Below are positions 25,201-36,217 of a stretch of 64,000 nt of DNA, piece after piece. The stretch's first letter is position 1, and each line of letters begins with the position of its first letter. The position numbers were made by a program, and so were the translations under genes. The stretch is from Phallusia mammillata (lineage: Eukaryota > Chordata > Ascidiacea > Phlebobranchia > Ascidiidae). Location of the stretch: contig QLIY01000169.1 of the NCBI GenBank assembly GCA_003260075.1, forward strand, positions 141,824-205,823, read 5' to 3'. The notes below the pieces were generated by a model, which saw only the letters and a program-made list of their open reading frames with translations, made no database searches and was not told the DNA's origin.

Positions 25201-28200
25201 TGCGCTGACCCCAGCAGCAAACGTCCTTAACCACATCCGCGAAAAGGGCCTTAGTGTTAAGTAGTGAAGGTCAAAATAAGTTTGTAACTCCTGTGAGACT
25301 CTGGACCCAGAAATTACCGGCTTGTTAAACCCGCACAGCTGAATACAACTTGGTGTATCTCACAACCAACCTATATATCATTCATGAAAGCGTTGCGCCA
25401 ACGCCAGAACGTAGCAACGGTTTTTGTTCTCCAGCTTCTCTCCCGAATGATGACAGTGTTTACTAACCGACTCTAAGGTTTCCTCTGAACGAGGCGTTTG
25501 GTGCCGACTTTACTGCGTTGTAAATAATAGTGGTTCCGAGTTGCTTGGGCGCATCGCGGCCCGTTATCAGAAAACCATGAAGACAAACAAACGCTTGGCG
25601 CATTAAGCAATTCGATACAGACCGAAGAACATCGTTTGCGCTCTTTTGCGCATTTTCAACTTCCTGTTCGCGTCGTTCGCTGAAAGGTGCGATGGCGGCC
25701 GCTGACGGTTGACTTGCAGCGCGAAGTACGTTCCCATGACCCTCGACAGGGCACGGTGATACGAAGCTCGGGCGAGATAGCGTGAAGTGTTTTCATCTCC
25801 TTCAGTTGGCTTTAACCATAACACACTCGCTGCGTCAATTGAGAAATCATACTTGGGGTTCACCCCGGGAAATGGCCGACACCCGAGTCGCAGTTCTGCT
25901 TTGAATTACCCAAACTCATGCCAAGTTCTTGTTTCAGGTGCGAACTGAGTACAGCAGGTGCTTTGGCCGATCGGCGTGCTGTCGCAAGCGCGGACAGGAT
26001 TCCTATGTAAGCAACAGCATGTCGTTTTCGAAGCAGTACACTCCCGGTCGCTATACGGCGCCCAACACCACCACACACAGCACCACTCTCACGACGCAAA
26101 CTGCCAGCGTAAGTAATGAATGTGAAGCCTGTTGTGGATCAGCGCGGAGGTAAACGCCGCGCACTAATACTCGCTTAATCTGTGGCTTGAAGCTAATTTA
26201 TTGCGTTGCTGCTGCTGGTGAATCAAGCTTGCCAATGAGCAACATAGCCAGGCGGTGCAACCGCTCGGCGGCCATAAATCTAAATAATCAGCTTAGCTTG
26301 TGCGTCAGTGGAAATGCTCACGGCGGTGCATTTTCTTCTCAGCAGTCGCAACTGAGGCGAATGTGGAACGAGACTGTGGTGAATGGACCGCGAACCTCGG
26401 ACTCAGCCATCAATCACTCCCAGGACCTAAACACAATGCCAAACAGAGGTAAGGCGTCGACATGATCTTTCATCTGCCGCGAACCATGTTTGACAGCTAA
26501 ATGCGCGTTGCCCAAGCTCGTTTCAACATAATACGTATTTATATGAATGCTTGGTAACAGCACATAATGCACCAGCGTGTAATTCCATTGAGTTGCTGCC
26601 TGACATATATAGCACGTGGTTCACCCACCGAAAGCCGCTTGCACTAATCGATTTAATCGGAGGAACTTTGTACAGAGTTTGATACGAATTCCGCCACGCT
26701 GCAGCGCCGTGACGACTAAACGCCGGCACTCTGCACCGGTTGTAATCTCGCTATAGTAAGTCTTCACATGCCCTCATAGCTCATCCATCCATGCTTAGCT
26801 ATAGCACCCATTCGAGAAGTATTGGGGCGAAAGCTACACAGTGACATTAATCATTCAAACAAACCCACCAGTTTTGATGCCAGCAATGTCACGCGCTACT
26901 TCAATGCATCTTTTAGCAACTAATATCACATCACCAATCAAACCCATCTACGATATTACTCTTAAGGGTCGCTTCGCTTACTAACCAACCCACACATGCG
27001 CTGCGCTACCTTGCGGAGCCGCGGATTCGACACAACGTCGTCATCCATCATATTTTTCTATCCAAATAACGATTCTCCGCCACAGCTGCCGATTGGCATA
27101 AGCCGTAGCGACACTCTTATGGCAGGTCAGGGTGCGTGTGAGTGCCTTCCTGTGTCGTAGTAGTGTCGTGTGTAACGCAACACGTTAGTCAGGTTGTTGC
27201 TACTAACGACGCCCCTAACCTGTTTGCATGATCTTATCAAACCTTGCTTGACCGAATCCATTTTTTTGGAATGACATGCTTGTCGTATTCATGTGCAATA
27301 TATTGGATTCATGTCAGCTATTGTTGTTTTATTTTCGCATAAAGTTTTTTTCTTTTATGCGTGGAATGTAATTTGATGTAAGTTATTTTAAATTTGTTGC
27401 ATTGGTAGTAATTCTTTTCGTTTTTTAGACCAAGTCCGAACCGGTACCAGAGGACAACGTCACAGCGCCACTCAACAGTTCCCATCATCATCATCGCCCC
27501 AGTTGCGACGATCCAGCGTTGAACGGCTTCTCCACGACGTGACACAACAAAATAACATACCCATAAACGAGCACGTTGAAACCGCCATTCAACACGAAGA
27601 CGAGGTTTTTCTTCCCGCAAAATCCGCCGCTGGACCGCGAGATGTCGCCCAAGAGCTTGTTGGCGAAGACGCGTACGAGTATGATCGCTTGCAGCGCCAT
27701 TGTCACCTGCCAGACTGTCACCGAGATTGCCATCAGCACTACCACTCATCCGACAACGAGTGCTCACATAGACATCATACCAGTCACTATCCACGTCACA
27801 ACCCGACACCCGGCAATCCTCCGCGACCGCATCCCCGCTCTATGACTATGAACCCGGTAAAGCCAGCGCATCAGTTCAGTGAAAATGAAGACCCGACAAG
27901 ACCTCGAAGGCAACAGTTCACCCGCGCTAGCACCCTTGCCCAGCAACCAGGACGCCAATGGGATGGAAGGCGGCCATCTTCACCATCAAGACGCTTCTCA
28001 CAGCCTGTGCATTTGGATAATGCTTGTCCCCACCATCCACCACAGGAGCGCTGCCAAGAGGCGTGTTACGGGACACAAGAGGTTCATCCGGGACACTATC
28101 GACAATACAATGACGATGCGTATATCGCTAATAAACAAAGACCCACACTGGAGCCGCTCCATTCTTCCAGGATGTCGCACAGGCGGCGTCGATCCCTCAA

Positions 28201-28957
28201 CAGTTCCGACTCTGACGAGGCGATTGTAAACGACTTTAGCGCGAGCAGCAGCGCCGGGTCCTCCTGCGGAAATCCCGCATCCCTGAATAGAGGAGGCGTC
28301 AGTCGCTCGGCTCTTGCTGACAACATCATCCTTGAACATCGCGATGTCGATGATGATCATCCGACGTCACAGGAGCGACATCGTGAACCATGGACTCCGC
28401 TCTACCGCGATGAAACAGACCTGGAAGTCCAGAGGCTCACTGACCCAAACGAGGCAAACAGTGCAGATGAGAGAACCCACGTCAAATTGGGGCTGGTCGA
28501 CAATCAACGTGACTCTGCGTTTTACCAAAGCATGAACGATCTTCCGAATAGTACTGGAGCACAGTACAGTTCCCCGTCAAGCGGCTGCAGTACAGAAATG
28601 GCGAGCGGTGACGATGATGTGGCGTACCACGAGAGACAACACCGCATGACTGAAGGCAGCAATCCCCGTTACGTGCTGTCGCCTCCTGTTGCCTTTAAGT
28701 CCTCAAGAACAAACGCTCCCGCATCTCGCAAGGAGCGCATGTATGAGGACATGATTATTAAGTCACACGATGACAATGAAGATGTTGCCGTTTATTATAA
28801 GAAGGACGCGACGGAGAGATTGCAAGACCCACGTGATGAGCGTTATACGGAACATACACCAAACTCGCTGTCCGCGGCTCCGCGTCACCATGTCTCGGAC
28901 GCCTCGGACGCCGGACGAAACTCGGCAGGTTCCACTCGGATGGCAACTTGCTTGTAG
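6096..28957 (+). CDS. ADGRL: latrophilin (adhesion G-protein-coupled receptor, subfamily L), complete, 22 exons
   Basis: Exons: 6096-6180, 7854-7963, 8310-8422, 11969-12081, 12918-13066, 13138-13254, 13594-13815, 14312-14708, 15000-15248, 15883-16005, 16182-16366, 18450-18615, 18930-19106, 19462-19646, 21125-21171, 21334-21561, 22869-23122, 23995-24217, 24593-24761, 25938-26108, 26292-26448, 27429-28957. All have GT-AG borders and matching phases, and the coding bases sum to 5169, giving 1722 residues. Domain order is signal peptide, SUEL lectin (about 42-140), olfactomedin (141-435), Ser/Thr/Pro stalk (436-488), hormone-receptor domain (490-560), GAIN and GPS (about 560-847), seven helices (863-1104) and a 618-residue tail. 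Latrophilins are cell-surface adhesion receptors that bind teneurins and FLRT proteins at synapses and act in tissue polarity. The usual length is about 1470 residues; the extra length lies mainly in the tail. Additional or alternative exons cannot be excluded. The SUEL plus olfactomedin pair points to a chordate. Confidence 0.93.
8120..8281. repeat. 75-bp direct duplication with an 11-C junction
   Basis: Bases 8120-8195 recur almost unchanged at 8207-8281; the copies are separated by a C run at 8196-8206. The repeat lies in latrophilin intron 2. It belongs to the window-wide pattern that I read as an assembly join. Confidence 0.85.
8432..8684. repeat. 121-bp direct duplication with a 10-C junction
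   Basis: Bases 8432-8552 recur at 8564-8684 with a few substitutions, separated by C at 8554-8563. It starts ten bases after the donor of latrophilin exon 3 and does not touch coding sequence. Confidence 0.85.
8880..9875. repeat. scrambled duplication with two C-run junctions and an N
   Basis: After a C run at 8880-8889, the segment to about 9156 is a copy of about 9611-9880. After a second C run (9157-9167), the segment to 9363 is a copy of about 9430-9640, and a lone N lies at 9364. The copies are out of order relative to the intact stretch 9365-9900, as expected if overlapping contigs were concatenated. Confidence 0.75.
12091..12275. repeat. 86-bp direct duplication with a 12-C junction
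   Basis: Bases 12091-12176 recur from 12189 to about 12275, separated by C at 12177-12188. It begins ten bases downstream of the exon 4 donor of the latrophilin gene, within the intron. Confidence 0.85.
13295..13480. repeat. about 86-bp direct duplication with a 10-C junction
   Basis: The sequence from 13295 to 13380 recurs from 13394 to about 13482, with a few differences, across a C run at 13383-13392. It lies in latrophilin intron 6. Confidence 0.85.
13918..14225. repeat. 149-bp direct duplication with a 10-C junction
   Basis: Bases 13918-14066 recur at 14077-14225 with three or so substitutions, separated by C at 14067-14076, in latrophilin intron 7. Confidence 0.85.
15000..16005 (+). 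other. ADGRL: latrophilin exons 9-10: mucin-like stalk and hormone-receptor domain
   Basis: Exon 9 opens with about 50 residues very rich in Thr, Ser and Pro (436-488), a probable O-glycosylated spacer, and then enters the hormone-receptor fold with C490, W500 and C513. Exon 10 continues it with [14 protein letters not shown] and a further Cys/Trp pair (ACSTW). This arrangement matches the stalk and HormR region of known latrophilins. Confidence 0.85.
16182..21461 (+). other. ADGRL: latrophilin exons 11-16: GAIN domain and GPS autoproteolysis site
   Basis: Exons 11-14 encode the alpha-helical and beta-sandwich parts of the GAIN fold ([11 protein letters not shown] and [13 protein letters not shown] are recognisable). 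Exon 15 is a short 47-base exon carrying C805 and W808. Exon 16 gives W819, C824, C836 and C838. The cleavage triad reads H840-L841-T842 ([12 protein letters not shown]), so self-cleavage between Leu841 and Thr842 is predicted, and the exposed tethered agonist would begin TNFAVL. All canonical GPS residues are intact. Confidence 0.9.
21334..24761 (+). other. ADGRL: latrophilin exons 16-19: seven-transmembrane domain
   Basis: The first helix ([17 protein letters not shown]) is in exon 16. Helices two and three are in exon 17 ([37 protein letters not shown]). Helices four and five are in exon 18 ([16 protein letters not shown]) and six and seven in exon 19 ([31 protein letters not shown]). These blocks are nearly residue-for-residue those of class B2 latrophilins. 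A 34-nt C tract lies in the intron between exons 16 and 17. Confidence 0.95.
22265..22298. repeat. 34-nt uninterrupted C tract
   Basis: A perfect homopolymer inside latrophilin intron 16 has no duplicated flanks. It is either a true poly-C/G microsatellite or a gap join; the flanks do not tell. Confidence 0.9.
25938..28957 (+). other. ADGRL: latrophilin exons 20-22: long cytoplasmic tail with PDZ-type C-terminus
   Basis: Exons 20 and 21 carry family landmarks ([28 protein letters not shown]). The 1.5 kb exon 22 encodes about 509 residues rich in His, Arg, Ser, Asp and Pro, without a recognisable domain apart from a latrophilin-like [12 protein letters not shown] segment. The protein ends T-C-L, a class I PDZ-binding pattern, comparable to the VTSL end by which mammalian latrophilins bind Shank. 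The stop TAG is at 28955-28957. Confidence 0.85.
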
Positions 28958-29471
28958 ACAACACTTTTTGCGCCAGCTTGTAGACTCTGTCAGACAGACC
29001 CTTGCAGGTTGTAGGTTTTTTGCTTTATTTATGATCGCCCATGCTTATCCAGCTTCTTCTCGCATTTGTCGTCGTTGCGTCTGTTGACTATAGATACTTT
29101 GAACGCGACCAAGACGGCTTCTGTTTGTTTTGCGCTTTGTTATTTGGCCAACGCTATTTAGTTTATTATGTTCCAGTCGTATAGTGACGCTGTCTGCACC
29201 TGATCCGTTTGCGGCGTTTATTCTTTGTGTTTTGTTTTTGCATGGCGCCCATGGCGTTTCACAACGTTTCTGTATCCAACACTCACAAGTTTACCTATTG
29301 CAAGAGTCCCAACTTTTTGGTGAATATACATCTCTAAACAGTATCAACATTTGCTATTTAGTCGATCTCGGTGGGACATTTCCTATTGCGTGTGTGTGTT
29401 TGTGTGACAGCACTGTATTATTGCACTTTCACTCGAGCCTGGCGACAGAAAACAATCGTACCACCATTATT

Positions 29472-29477
29472 AATAAA
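29472..29477 (+). terminator. candidate polyadenylation signal of the latrophilin gene
   Basis: This is a canonical AATAAA about 515 bases after the latrophilin stop codon, in an AT-rich stretch with no better candidate nearer. It would give a 3' untranslated region of about 0.5 kb. Confidence 0.4.
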
Positions 29478-30047
29478 TCTTCTATTGAAACTACAAAGCG
29501 TCCTGTATTCTGTCGAGCGTGCTTGATCTCAATAATCACCGCGAGGCATTTATTTCGCACCCAAGCGTTGACATAAGCCCACGTTAAGGCTTTGGTGGAG
29601 AAAGCGTTATTCGGCCCAATCTATTGTTATCGTTGGACGACGCAATAGAATGGGTCGATGCCTGCTATAACAACAGGGCCCATGAAGGTCGCCGGGCAGG
29701 TGCGAGCCAACGAAAACATGACTGAGGTTTCGCAATTTTTCCCACTTATATGCCAATGTTGACAAATGTCCTGGTCTGTCAGCACTGCAGTGCATATTTG
29801 CCAGCTGCTTATGTACGACTGGGTGCATTGAAAAAAAAACATAGCTCCAACCTTTGCGAAACATTACGAAACACTGTCATTACGAAACACTATACACTAG
29901 GTTTGCACCACTTTCCATGTCTTTTTCATTAATTTTTGAGAGTTTGAATCTTTCACTGGGCAAGGTGATGTTACTTTGAATATCTTTCACAAAATGTGAA
30001 AAAGTATAGTGGCCTCAACACTGTGTAAAATGAAATACGCCTTGTAT

Positions 30048-30202
30048 TTTATTTGGTGTATAGCAAAAAAAATCAACGAAAAGAATACGTTACAGCATCA
30101 TCCATAAACACAGTGGTTGCCCCCCCCCCTTTATTTGGTGTATAGCAAAAAAAATCAACGAAAAGAATACGTTACAGTATCATCCATAAACACAGTGGTT
30201 GC
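30048..30202. repeat. about 72-bp direct duplication with a 10-C junction
   Basis: The sequence 30048-30119 recurs at 30130-30202, one base differing, across C at 30120-30129. It covers the 3' untranslated region of the Tctex1 gene. Confidence 0.85.
30130..30135 (-). terminator. candidate polyadenylation signal of the Tctex1 gene
   Basis: Read on the minus strand this is AATAAA, about 95 bases after the TGA stop at 30233-30231. The same hexamer recurs at 30048-30053 because the stretch is duplicated across a C run. Confidence 0.45.
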
Positions 30203-30230
30203 GTGAAGTCACGCTGAGCAAAGTCCCGTG

Positions 30231-32792
30231 TCACTCATAATAAACGGCGTACACAGTGACTATGCAGAATAGCGACTCGTTTTGATAGGAGCACGTAACG
30301 TAGCTGTCACTTTTCGGGTCCCAGGCGCAAAGGCTCCCCACTTGTACTCCTTGGTCCATCTTCTGTCCTAGAGAGACATACACGACGCATTTGTATCGTC
30401 GAGCCCAAACCGACGACTTTACCTTCTCTTTTGTTTCATCCGCAATCGTTCTATAAATAGCAAAGCTAAACGTGATGAATCTAGTTTAGGCTTGTAAGGA
30501 TTAGGGCTGTGGTTGCCTTGAGTTTGTTCTGGTGTCTGTGGAGCTACACAGGATCCTGTATTGGTATCGATTTTTGTATTGGGCAAGCCCAACCAAGATA
30601 AAGTGTGTACGCAACTGGGCCACAAGCACAGTTCGAGGTTGGATTTAACTTCAAAATCTTTGCCAACCCGAGAGGGAGATCAAATGCAAACAACAAGTGA
30701 AACCACAGAAAGTCAAATATGCGATTTGTTTAGCTTTCAGTAGATTTAGGCCCAACCCTTATTCAAGATGTTATCTATTCCATTCCAGCAGAGCTGTTTT
30801 ATATTTAGCAAAAACTTCACAGTACAAACACAGGTTACTGGCGATGATACGTTAAACTAACACTTTAACAGACCTTGAAAGAGCTGCTGCCGAATCAGCT
30901 ATTTGCTCGTAGTCAACTCCCTTCAGTTTTTCTTCCAAGTATTCATCAACAACTTCTTTACATTTGGATTGCGACGGTTTTTCGTCAGGCTCCATCCTGT
31001 ATGTGGGCTCGGCTTCAATCATCGGCATGAACTGCTTTCGCACTCCCCTGCTTGTGCGATCGAGCTAAAGCATCAAACATTAACGGCATAAAACCACGAA
31101 AACAATATACAGGCATCTCCATTATGTCATATCTTCAATAAGATTTTAAAACAATACATGTGCACATGTAGGCGTGAAAACTACAACATATGTGTCGGGT
31201 TTGTAGTTTTTGTGGGTAAATTCTAAAGAACGGATGACTTAATGTTTTTCATAAACTTTAGATTCAAGAAGCATAAGGCTCACTATAGTCTTCATCCACC
31301 AAGCAACGAGCTGGGGGATATTAGTTTAGATTTTAAAGTATGCAGTATAGGGTTTTTCGAAACCAAATGATAGTAATATTTCGTTATAGATGGGCTAAAG
31401 AGCTAAAATATGTAATCTTGCATGTTATTTGGTTTTAAAAATATGTGAGACTTTTGTGGTTACCCAGCAAAACGTTCGTTGTTCGCTCTGCTTTTCCACG
31501 ACTCGTTGCTTGAGATTCCTCGTAAATCTTCTCCAAATCATGATGTCTTTCAGATTCATGCGACGAGCTTCGTTGAGAACCGGTAAATGGCGACTGTCAC
31601 TGGTCGAGCTCATACCGCCTGCAGAAAATGCACTTACTGATCCTATTCTACGTTTCGACATGTTATTAACTGGCCACTGTAAGCAATCTGCAGATATAAG
31701 AAAATGCTTGGCAAAGGTTCTGGCATTCACTCAGTGCATTTTAGACTTTTTCAGCTACTGTACTTTTTCACATTGCACCAAATATGCGATATACAAAGGC
31801 GTTTGAGGCGTACGTGACAAGTCGAACTTAATATCTGAATTTTATCATCGAAAAACGAACACAACCTGCAAATGAATAGCTGGACAGTACATTAAGCGTC
31901 CTGCCTGTCAAACACCAATGATTTAATAGCGTAAAGAGTGCCGGTTTCCACGGTCCCTTGACCTACTGAAGACTTTCAATGGCCACAAAACGCCGTCTTT
32001 CACAAGCGTAGCGTCACCACAGACCAATGCCACAATGGATTGACGCTTATCTAAACACTATTGACGCAAAACGTACACCGGTGTTGTGTGTTCATAGCGC
32101 TCATGTCACATCAATTAGTTTCAACACATCTTGCTAACTGTGCAGAAGCAACCAACTTCGATACGCTGCTGGGCGCTGCGAGAAGTTGCCGCAGATCGTA
32201 TGTTTGTTCACAACGTGTAAGCAAGTAACCCAACACATGTTGCCACAAGGCAAACGATCTGGAATACGCGAGGCAGGCCACACTGAAAAGGCTCTTGTAG
32301 ACAGCGTATTACAGAACTCTCCCATCCATTGGTACAAAAATGTGTGTCTATTTTCTCACTGCTTTCCACCTTAAATGTGCTTCTTATGTAAGAGATTCTA
32401 AGAATGCACTGCTCGTTCTACTCCCAGCTTTTTGCGGTCCAATTGCCGCCTGCCCAGGAGGTCCACATTGCCCGAATCGTAGCGCAAAACCATATTTTCG
32501 TGGAATCAATTACCGTGCTGAAAGTAACATAAACAAATCCGCTTCCGAATTTGTATTCAAACTTTACTGATGGAGCAACAACAAATCTCAGATTCAGGGC
32601 AACAGCGGTACGTTATGCAACAATTTCAGTGCGACAGAGCCACTTACTTTCAGGCATTTGCGAGTGTCGTCGAGATCCGGTTCGGAAAGACGGAAAGGCG
32701 CTAGAACGGCGTCTGTTCTCGCTGGAAACAGTGTCATTCGAAGATTCCAAACTGGAAGACGGCGCCGATAACGATCCAATTCTCCCCGACAT
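30231..32792 (-). CDS. Tctex1-domain dynein light chain family protein, four exons
   Basis: Minus-strand exons in order: 32792-32648, 31687-31464, 31064-30874, 30450-30231. Borders are GT-AG and phases agree; the total is 780 bases or 259 residues. Residues 1-123 are Ser/Arg-rich and probably disordered (RIGSLSAPSSS and, repeated later, KRRIGSVSAFS). Residues 143-259 form the Tctex1 domain: TYRMEPDEKP, then VVDEYLEEKLKGVDYEQ, then RRYKCVVYVSLGQ, then LCAWDPKSDSYV and SLFCIVTVYAVYYE at the C-terminus. Such proteins are light chains of cytoplasmic, intraflagellar-transport or axonemal dyneins. The end most resembles the human TCTEX1D1/DYNLT5 group, but the exact subfamily is not certain. The start chosen is the first ATG after an acceptor at about 32843; further upstream coding exons are possible. 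The gene is transcribed towards the latrophilin 3' end. Confidence 0.85.
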
Positions 32793-32934
32793 TGTCAACC
32801 TGCAATGGGTTCGACAATCTGATACAATCTGAAAACGCGTACGCTTGTAAGAGGCAAACAACAATAGCATTAGTCGCCATCGCTCAAAATCTATAATTTC
32901 GCTTATTTATTTGCTCAAGTATCGCCTTACGGTT

Positions 32935-33120
32935 TTATTCAACTCCCGACAGCCTGTAGTTCAAAGACAACAAACTTGAAGCTGTATATTTTGGTACAAA
33001 CCCGCTCTGCTTTCTCGGCCTGGCGAATGGCATTGAATCCCTCTCCAGCTGGTCAGCGAATCTTTGCACTTGCTGAGTGGTGGAAGAAGCCGGGCTGCTG
33101 TGGACTGTACTCACACTCAT
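32935..33120 (-). CDS. possible upstream exon of the Tctex1 gene or of another minus-strand gene
   Basis: A 61-codon minus-strand open frame from an ATG at 33120 has coding-like composition (VQRFADQLERDSMPFARPRK; SGFVPKYTASSLL) just upstream of the Tctex1 first exon. I found no donor that joins it cleanly in phase to the next exon, so it is kept apart. It may instead be non-coding leader sequence. Confidence 0.2.
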   Translation of the reverse strand: MSVSTVHSSPASSTTQQVQRFADQLERDSMPFARPRKQSGFVPKYTASSLLSLNYRLSGVE

Positions 33121-33211
33121 GTCTTAGTTTTAAATTTTCTCTAAAAACCAAAAAATGCTGGGGTATGTGACTGTACATACAAACTAAAGTTTGAACCTAA
33201 TGCAGTTCGCA

Positions 33212-33513
33212 ATTTGAGAGGCGCATTTCTAAGTAAAGATCTGCAAAAAATGCCCCCTTCGGTCGCTCTTATTACTAGGCCAAGCGGTGACAAATTGACT
33301 CGACCGCTTCATCTTGGACCACTGCTGCGATACACGGTACAAACTGCGACAAAGGCTAAAAACAACATCAGTTCTCGCAAAATGCTCCAAGCGTGGCGCC
33401 GAGAGTTGGAACCAGGAGGCGTGCACTCTCATTCTGACAGAGAATTTATGAAGAAAACCGCCTGCGTTCGTGGTATTAATCTTTCCTGTTTCTTTTCTAC
33501 CTCAGATATGTAA
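33212..33513 (+). CDS. possible plus-strand terminal exon, unrecognised
   Basis: An acceptor-like sequence ending CAG at 33204-33206 is followed by an open frame of about 100 codons to a TAA at 33511-33513, including HLGPLLRYTVQTATKAK and SSRKMLQAWRRELEPG, which looks coding in composition. The opposite strand is also partly open. No family is recognised and no preceding exon could be linked. Confidence 0.2.
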
Positions 33514-34728
33514 ATACGCCGAGAAAACTTGAACGCAGGCACAGTCAATATTTGAGCACTCTAGAAATATAACGCTGGCTTTTCTTCCATTCCAATCTGT
33601 CAAATAAATCACCGCCCTTCGGAAAAAATACAAGAGCAACGATTGTTTTTCACCAAGGAAACCTTGACAAAGTCCTAAAGTATATCGATCTAAGCAATAA
33701 TGGCAAATATATTTTCGATTTAGACGCTGACTGGAAAACAACCTAAAAAAGAGTTCGGTAGGAGCCACAAACAGGAAAAAGATACGGTTTTGAAAAGGTT
33801 AGGGATTATTCCAGTTTCAAAATTGTTTAGACCGGTTTCTTTTTGTGACAAGTGCCCATTTGCAAAACAATGTGACAGAAACTAAAGGCTGAAGCACGTA
33901 AAAGGTATCGGTGTTTGGACGTGCAAGGTAGTAGACTCCCGAGTTCCCGTAGGTTGTTTTTAGTTTTCGCTCTAATTAGGCGTGTCAATATATACAACAA
34001 ACGTATTTTTCGCACTGTTTATCATATTATCTGTGAAGGGTCGTGAAAAATTTAAAGAGATTAAAAGGGGTCGCGATCAAAAAAGTTTGGGAAGCCCTGA
34101 TATAGTAATGTTTTATGTTAAGTAGCGTTCATACCAGGTCAAGAAAAACCTGCTGTAGATTAATTAACTGTCTTTTTGGCTTTGTTACCATACAGAGAAT
34201 TTATGTAATAAACTTATCTTGCAATTATATTGTAAAAAACTTACAATCAATAGAAGCTCACACATCAACACTTATAAAACGTTGCGAACGACTAAAAGTC
34301 AACAACAACAACAACTGCCACACTACACACAACACGATACGTCGCTTCCTTGCCTTGTTGGTTTACGACTGGTTCTAATTCGCTACAGCGACAGCGATAA
34401 ACACAGAAGGGTGTACATGACGTCATAAAACGAAAATAATGACGTAGCAATTTACACTATCACTAAAACATTAATAAACACGTCATAGGTGATACGAGTT
34501 TAACCATAGAGCAAACCAAAAGACGAGAAATTCAAAGCAATAATAAATAATTTAATGTGTAGCGGGTTTTACGGTAAATATTACGTCCAAATAAAACGTT
34601 GTTTATCAGTACAATATTGTTTTGCTTTTTTAAACAATAGAATGATCAAAAAAGGTTTGAAAATTTTAAAAAACGTTATTTAAAACTTTAAAACAATGTA
34701 TCTTCATTAAAAATTATTAAGGAGTTTT

Positions 34729-35142
34729 CGGGGCTTCAACAAACCGAAGTCAAATCTTACACAAGCTTGTAAAAAAAGGCAACAGCAACAAAAGAAAAAA
34801 GCCCATAACACGCTTTGATGTACATGAATAACAACGATATAAAGGTCAAGATGTAAAAAACTAAAAAAAGTAAGTAAAGTATTGGCTAAAGCCCGGCAAA
34901 TTTGCGTGCAAAACTCATGTAAAGAAGCCCCCCCCCCCGGGGCTTCAACAAACCGAAGTCAAATCTTACACAAGCTTGTAAAAAAGGCAACAACAACAAA
35001 GGAAAAAAGCCTATAGCACGCTTTGATGTACATGAATAACTACGATATAGAGGTCAAGATGTAAAAAAAGCAAACCGACAAACAAGCAGGTAAAGTATTG
35101 GCTAAAGCCCGGCAAATTTGCGTGCAAAACTCATATAAAGAA
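34729..35142. repeat. about 200-bp direct duplication with an 11-C junction
   Basis: The sequence from about 34729 to 34925 recurs at 34939-35142 with small differences, separated by C at 34928-34938. Confidence 0.85.
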
Positions 35143-35560
35143 AATACGTCCACAAAAACAGCATAAAATCGTAATTATTGAAGCACCAACGTGGTTTCGA
35201 AACCAACGTATGTTAAATGTTGTTAAGGTTTTGGCGTAAATTGTAACGTAATAAACACTGCGTTTATGTATTTCAAGGCATTTGCCAAATTCTGACTCGA
35301 AGTAGACAATGAGTGTTCGAAAGGACGGGATAATTTGTTTATTTGTTCATTGTATTCAGCAAAATTACTGAAGTTGCGTCTGTCAGGGTTCACTTTTGGT
35401 ATTTAACCCATTCGTAAAAGTTGATTTGTAATTGTGCTTTTATGAAAAATAACCTTAATTTATCATCAAATACAGCTTGTTAGCTTAACGGGAATATTTA
35501 AGGTTTTCAAGGGTTCTCAGAAGTAAAGAAAAACAAATCTGGGACTTCAATAGTAAACCG

Positions 35561-36207
35561 GCTACTGCTGCAGACGATCGAAAGAACATTAGGTGCGTAA
35601 GCAAACAAATATAACAATTTTTTGCATTTTGTGAACCAAATGTTTGATGTTTAAACTCGGTTTCTTACGTTTTTTTTTTACTTTAAGTTTAACTGATTAA
35701 AACGCCTGAAACAAAACCATGCTTCTAAATTGAGATTGGTGATATTTGACACACGTTTTAATGGGCAGTTTTTGAACACAGAAAACCTAAATAACCACTC
35801 CTGTTCTTTTGTATAGCACAAACGACACAGCTGGTTTGCAAGAGAATTTGGTCCTAATTTCTACATTTGTTTTTCTAACTTGAAATAAACATTATTTTTC
35901 TAATCATGAAACCCCCCCCCCCGCTACTGCTGCAGACGATCGAAAGAACATTAGGTGCGTAAGCAAACAATATGACAATTTTTTGTATTTTGTGAACCAA
36001 ATGTTTGATGTTTAAACTCGATTTCTTACGGTTTTTTTTACTTTAAGTTTAACTGATTAAAACGCCTGAAACAAAACCATGCTTCTAAATTGAGATTAGT
36101 GATATTTGACAAACGTTTTAATAGGCAGTTTTTGAACACAGAAAACCTTAATAACCACTGCTGTTCTTTTGTATAGCACAAACGACACAGCTGGTTTGCA
36201 AGAGAAA
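35561..36207. repeat. 285-bp direct duplication with an 11-C junction
   Basis: Bases 35561-35845 recur at 35923-36207 with several substitutions, joined by C at 35912-35922. A second C run (36208-36217) ends the second copy abruptly. Confidence 0.85.
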
Positions 36208-36217
36208 CCCCCCCCCC

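Noticed and set aside
27318..27809. 163-codon antisense open frame
   Set aside because: It is the shadow of the long last exon of the latrophilin gene, whose frame is strongly supported.
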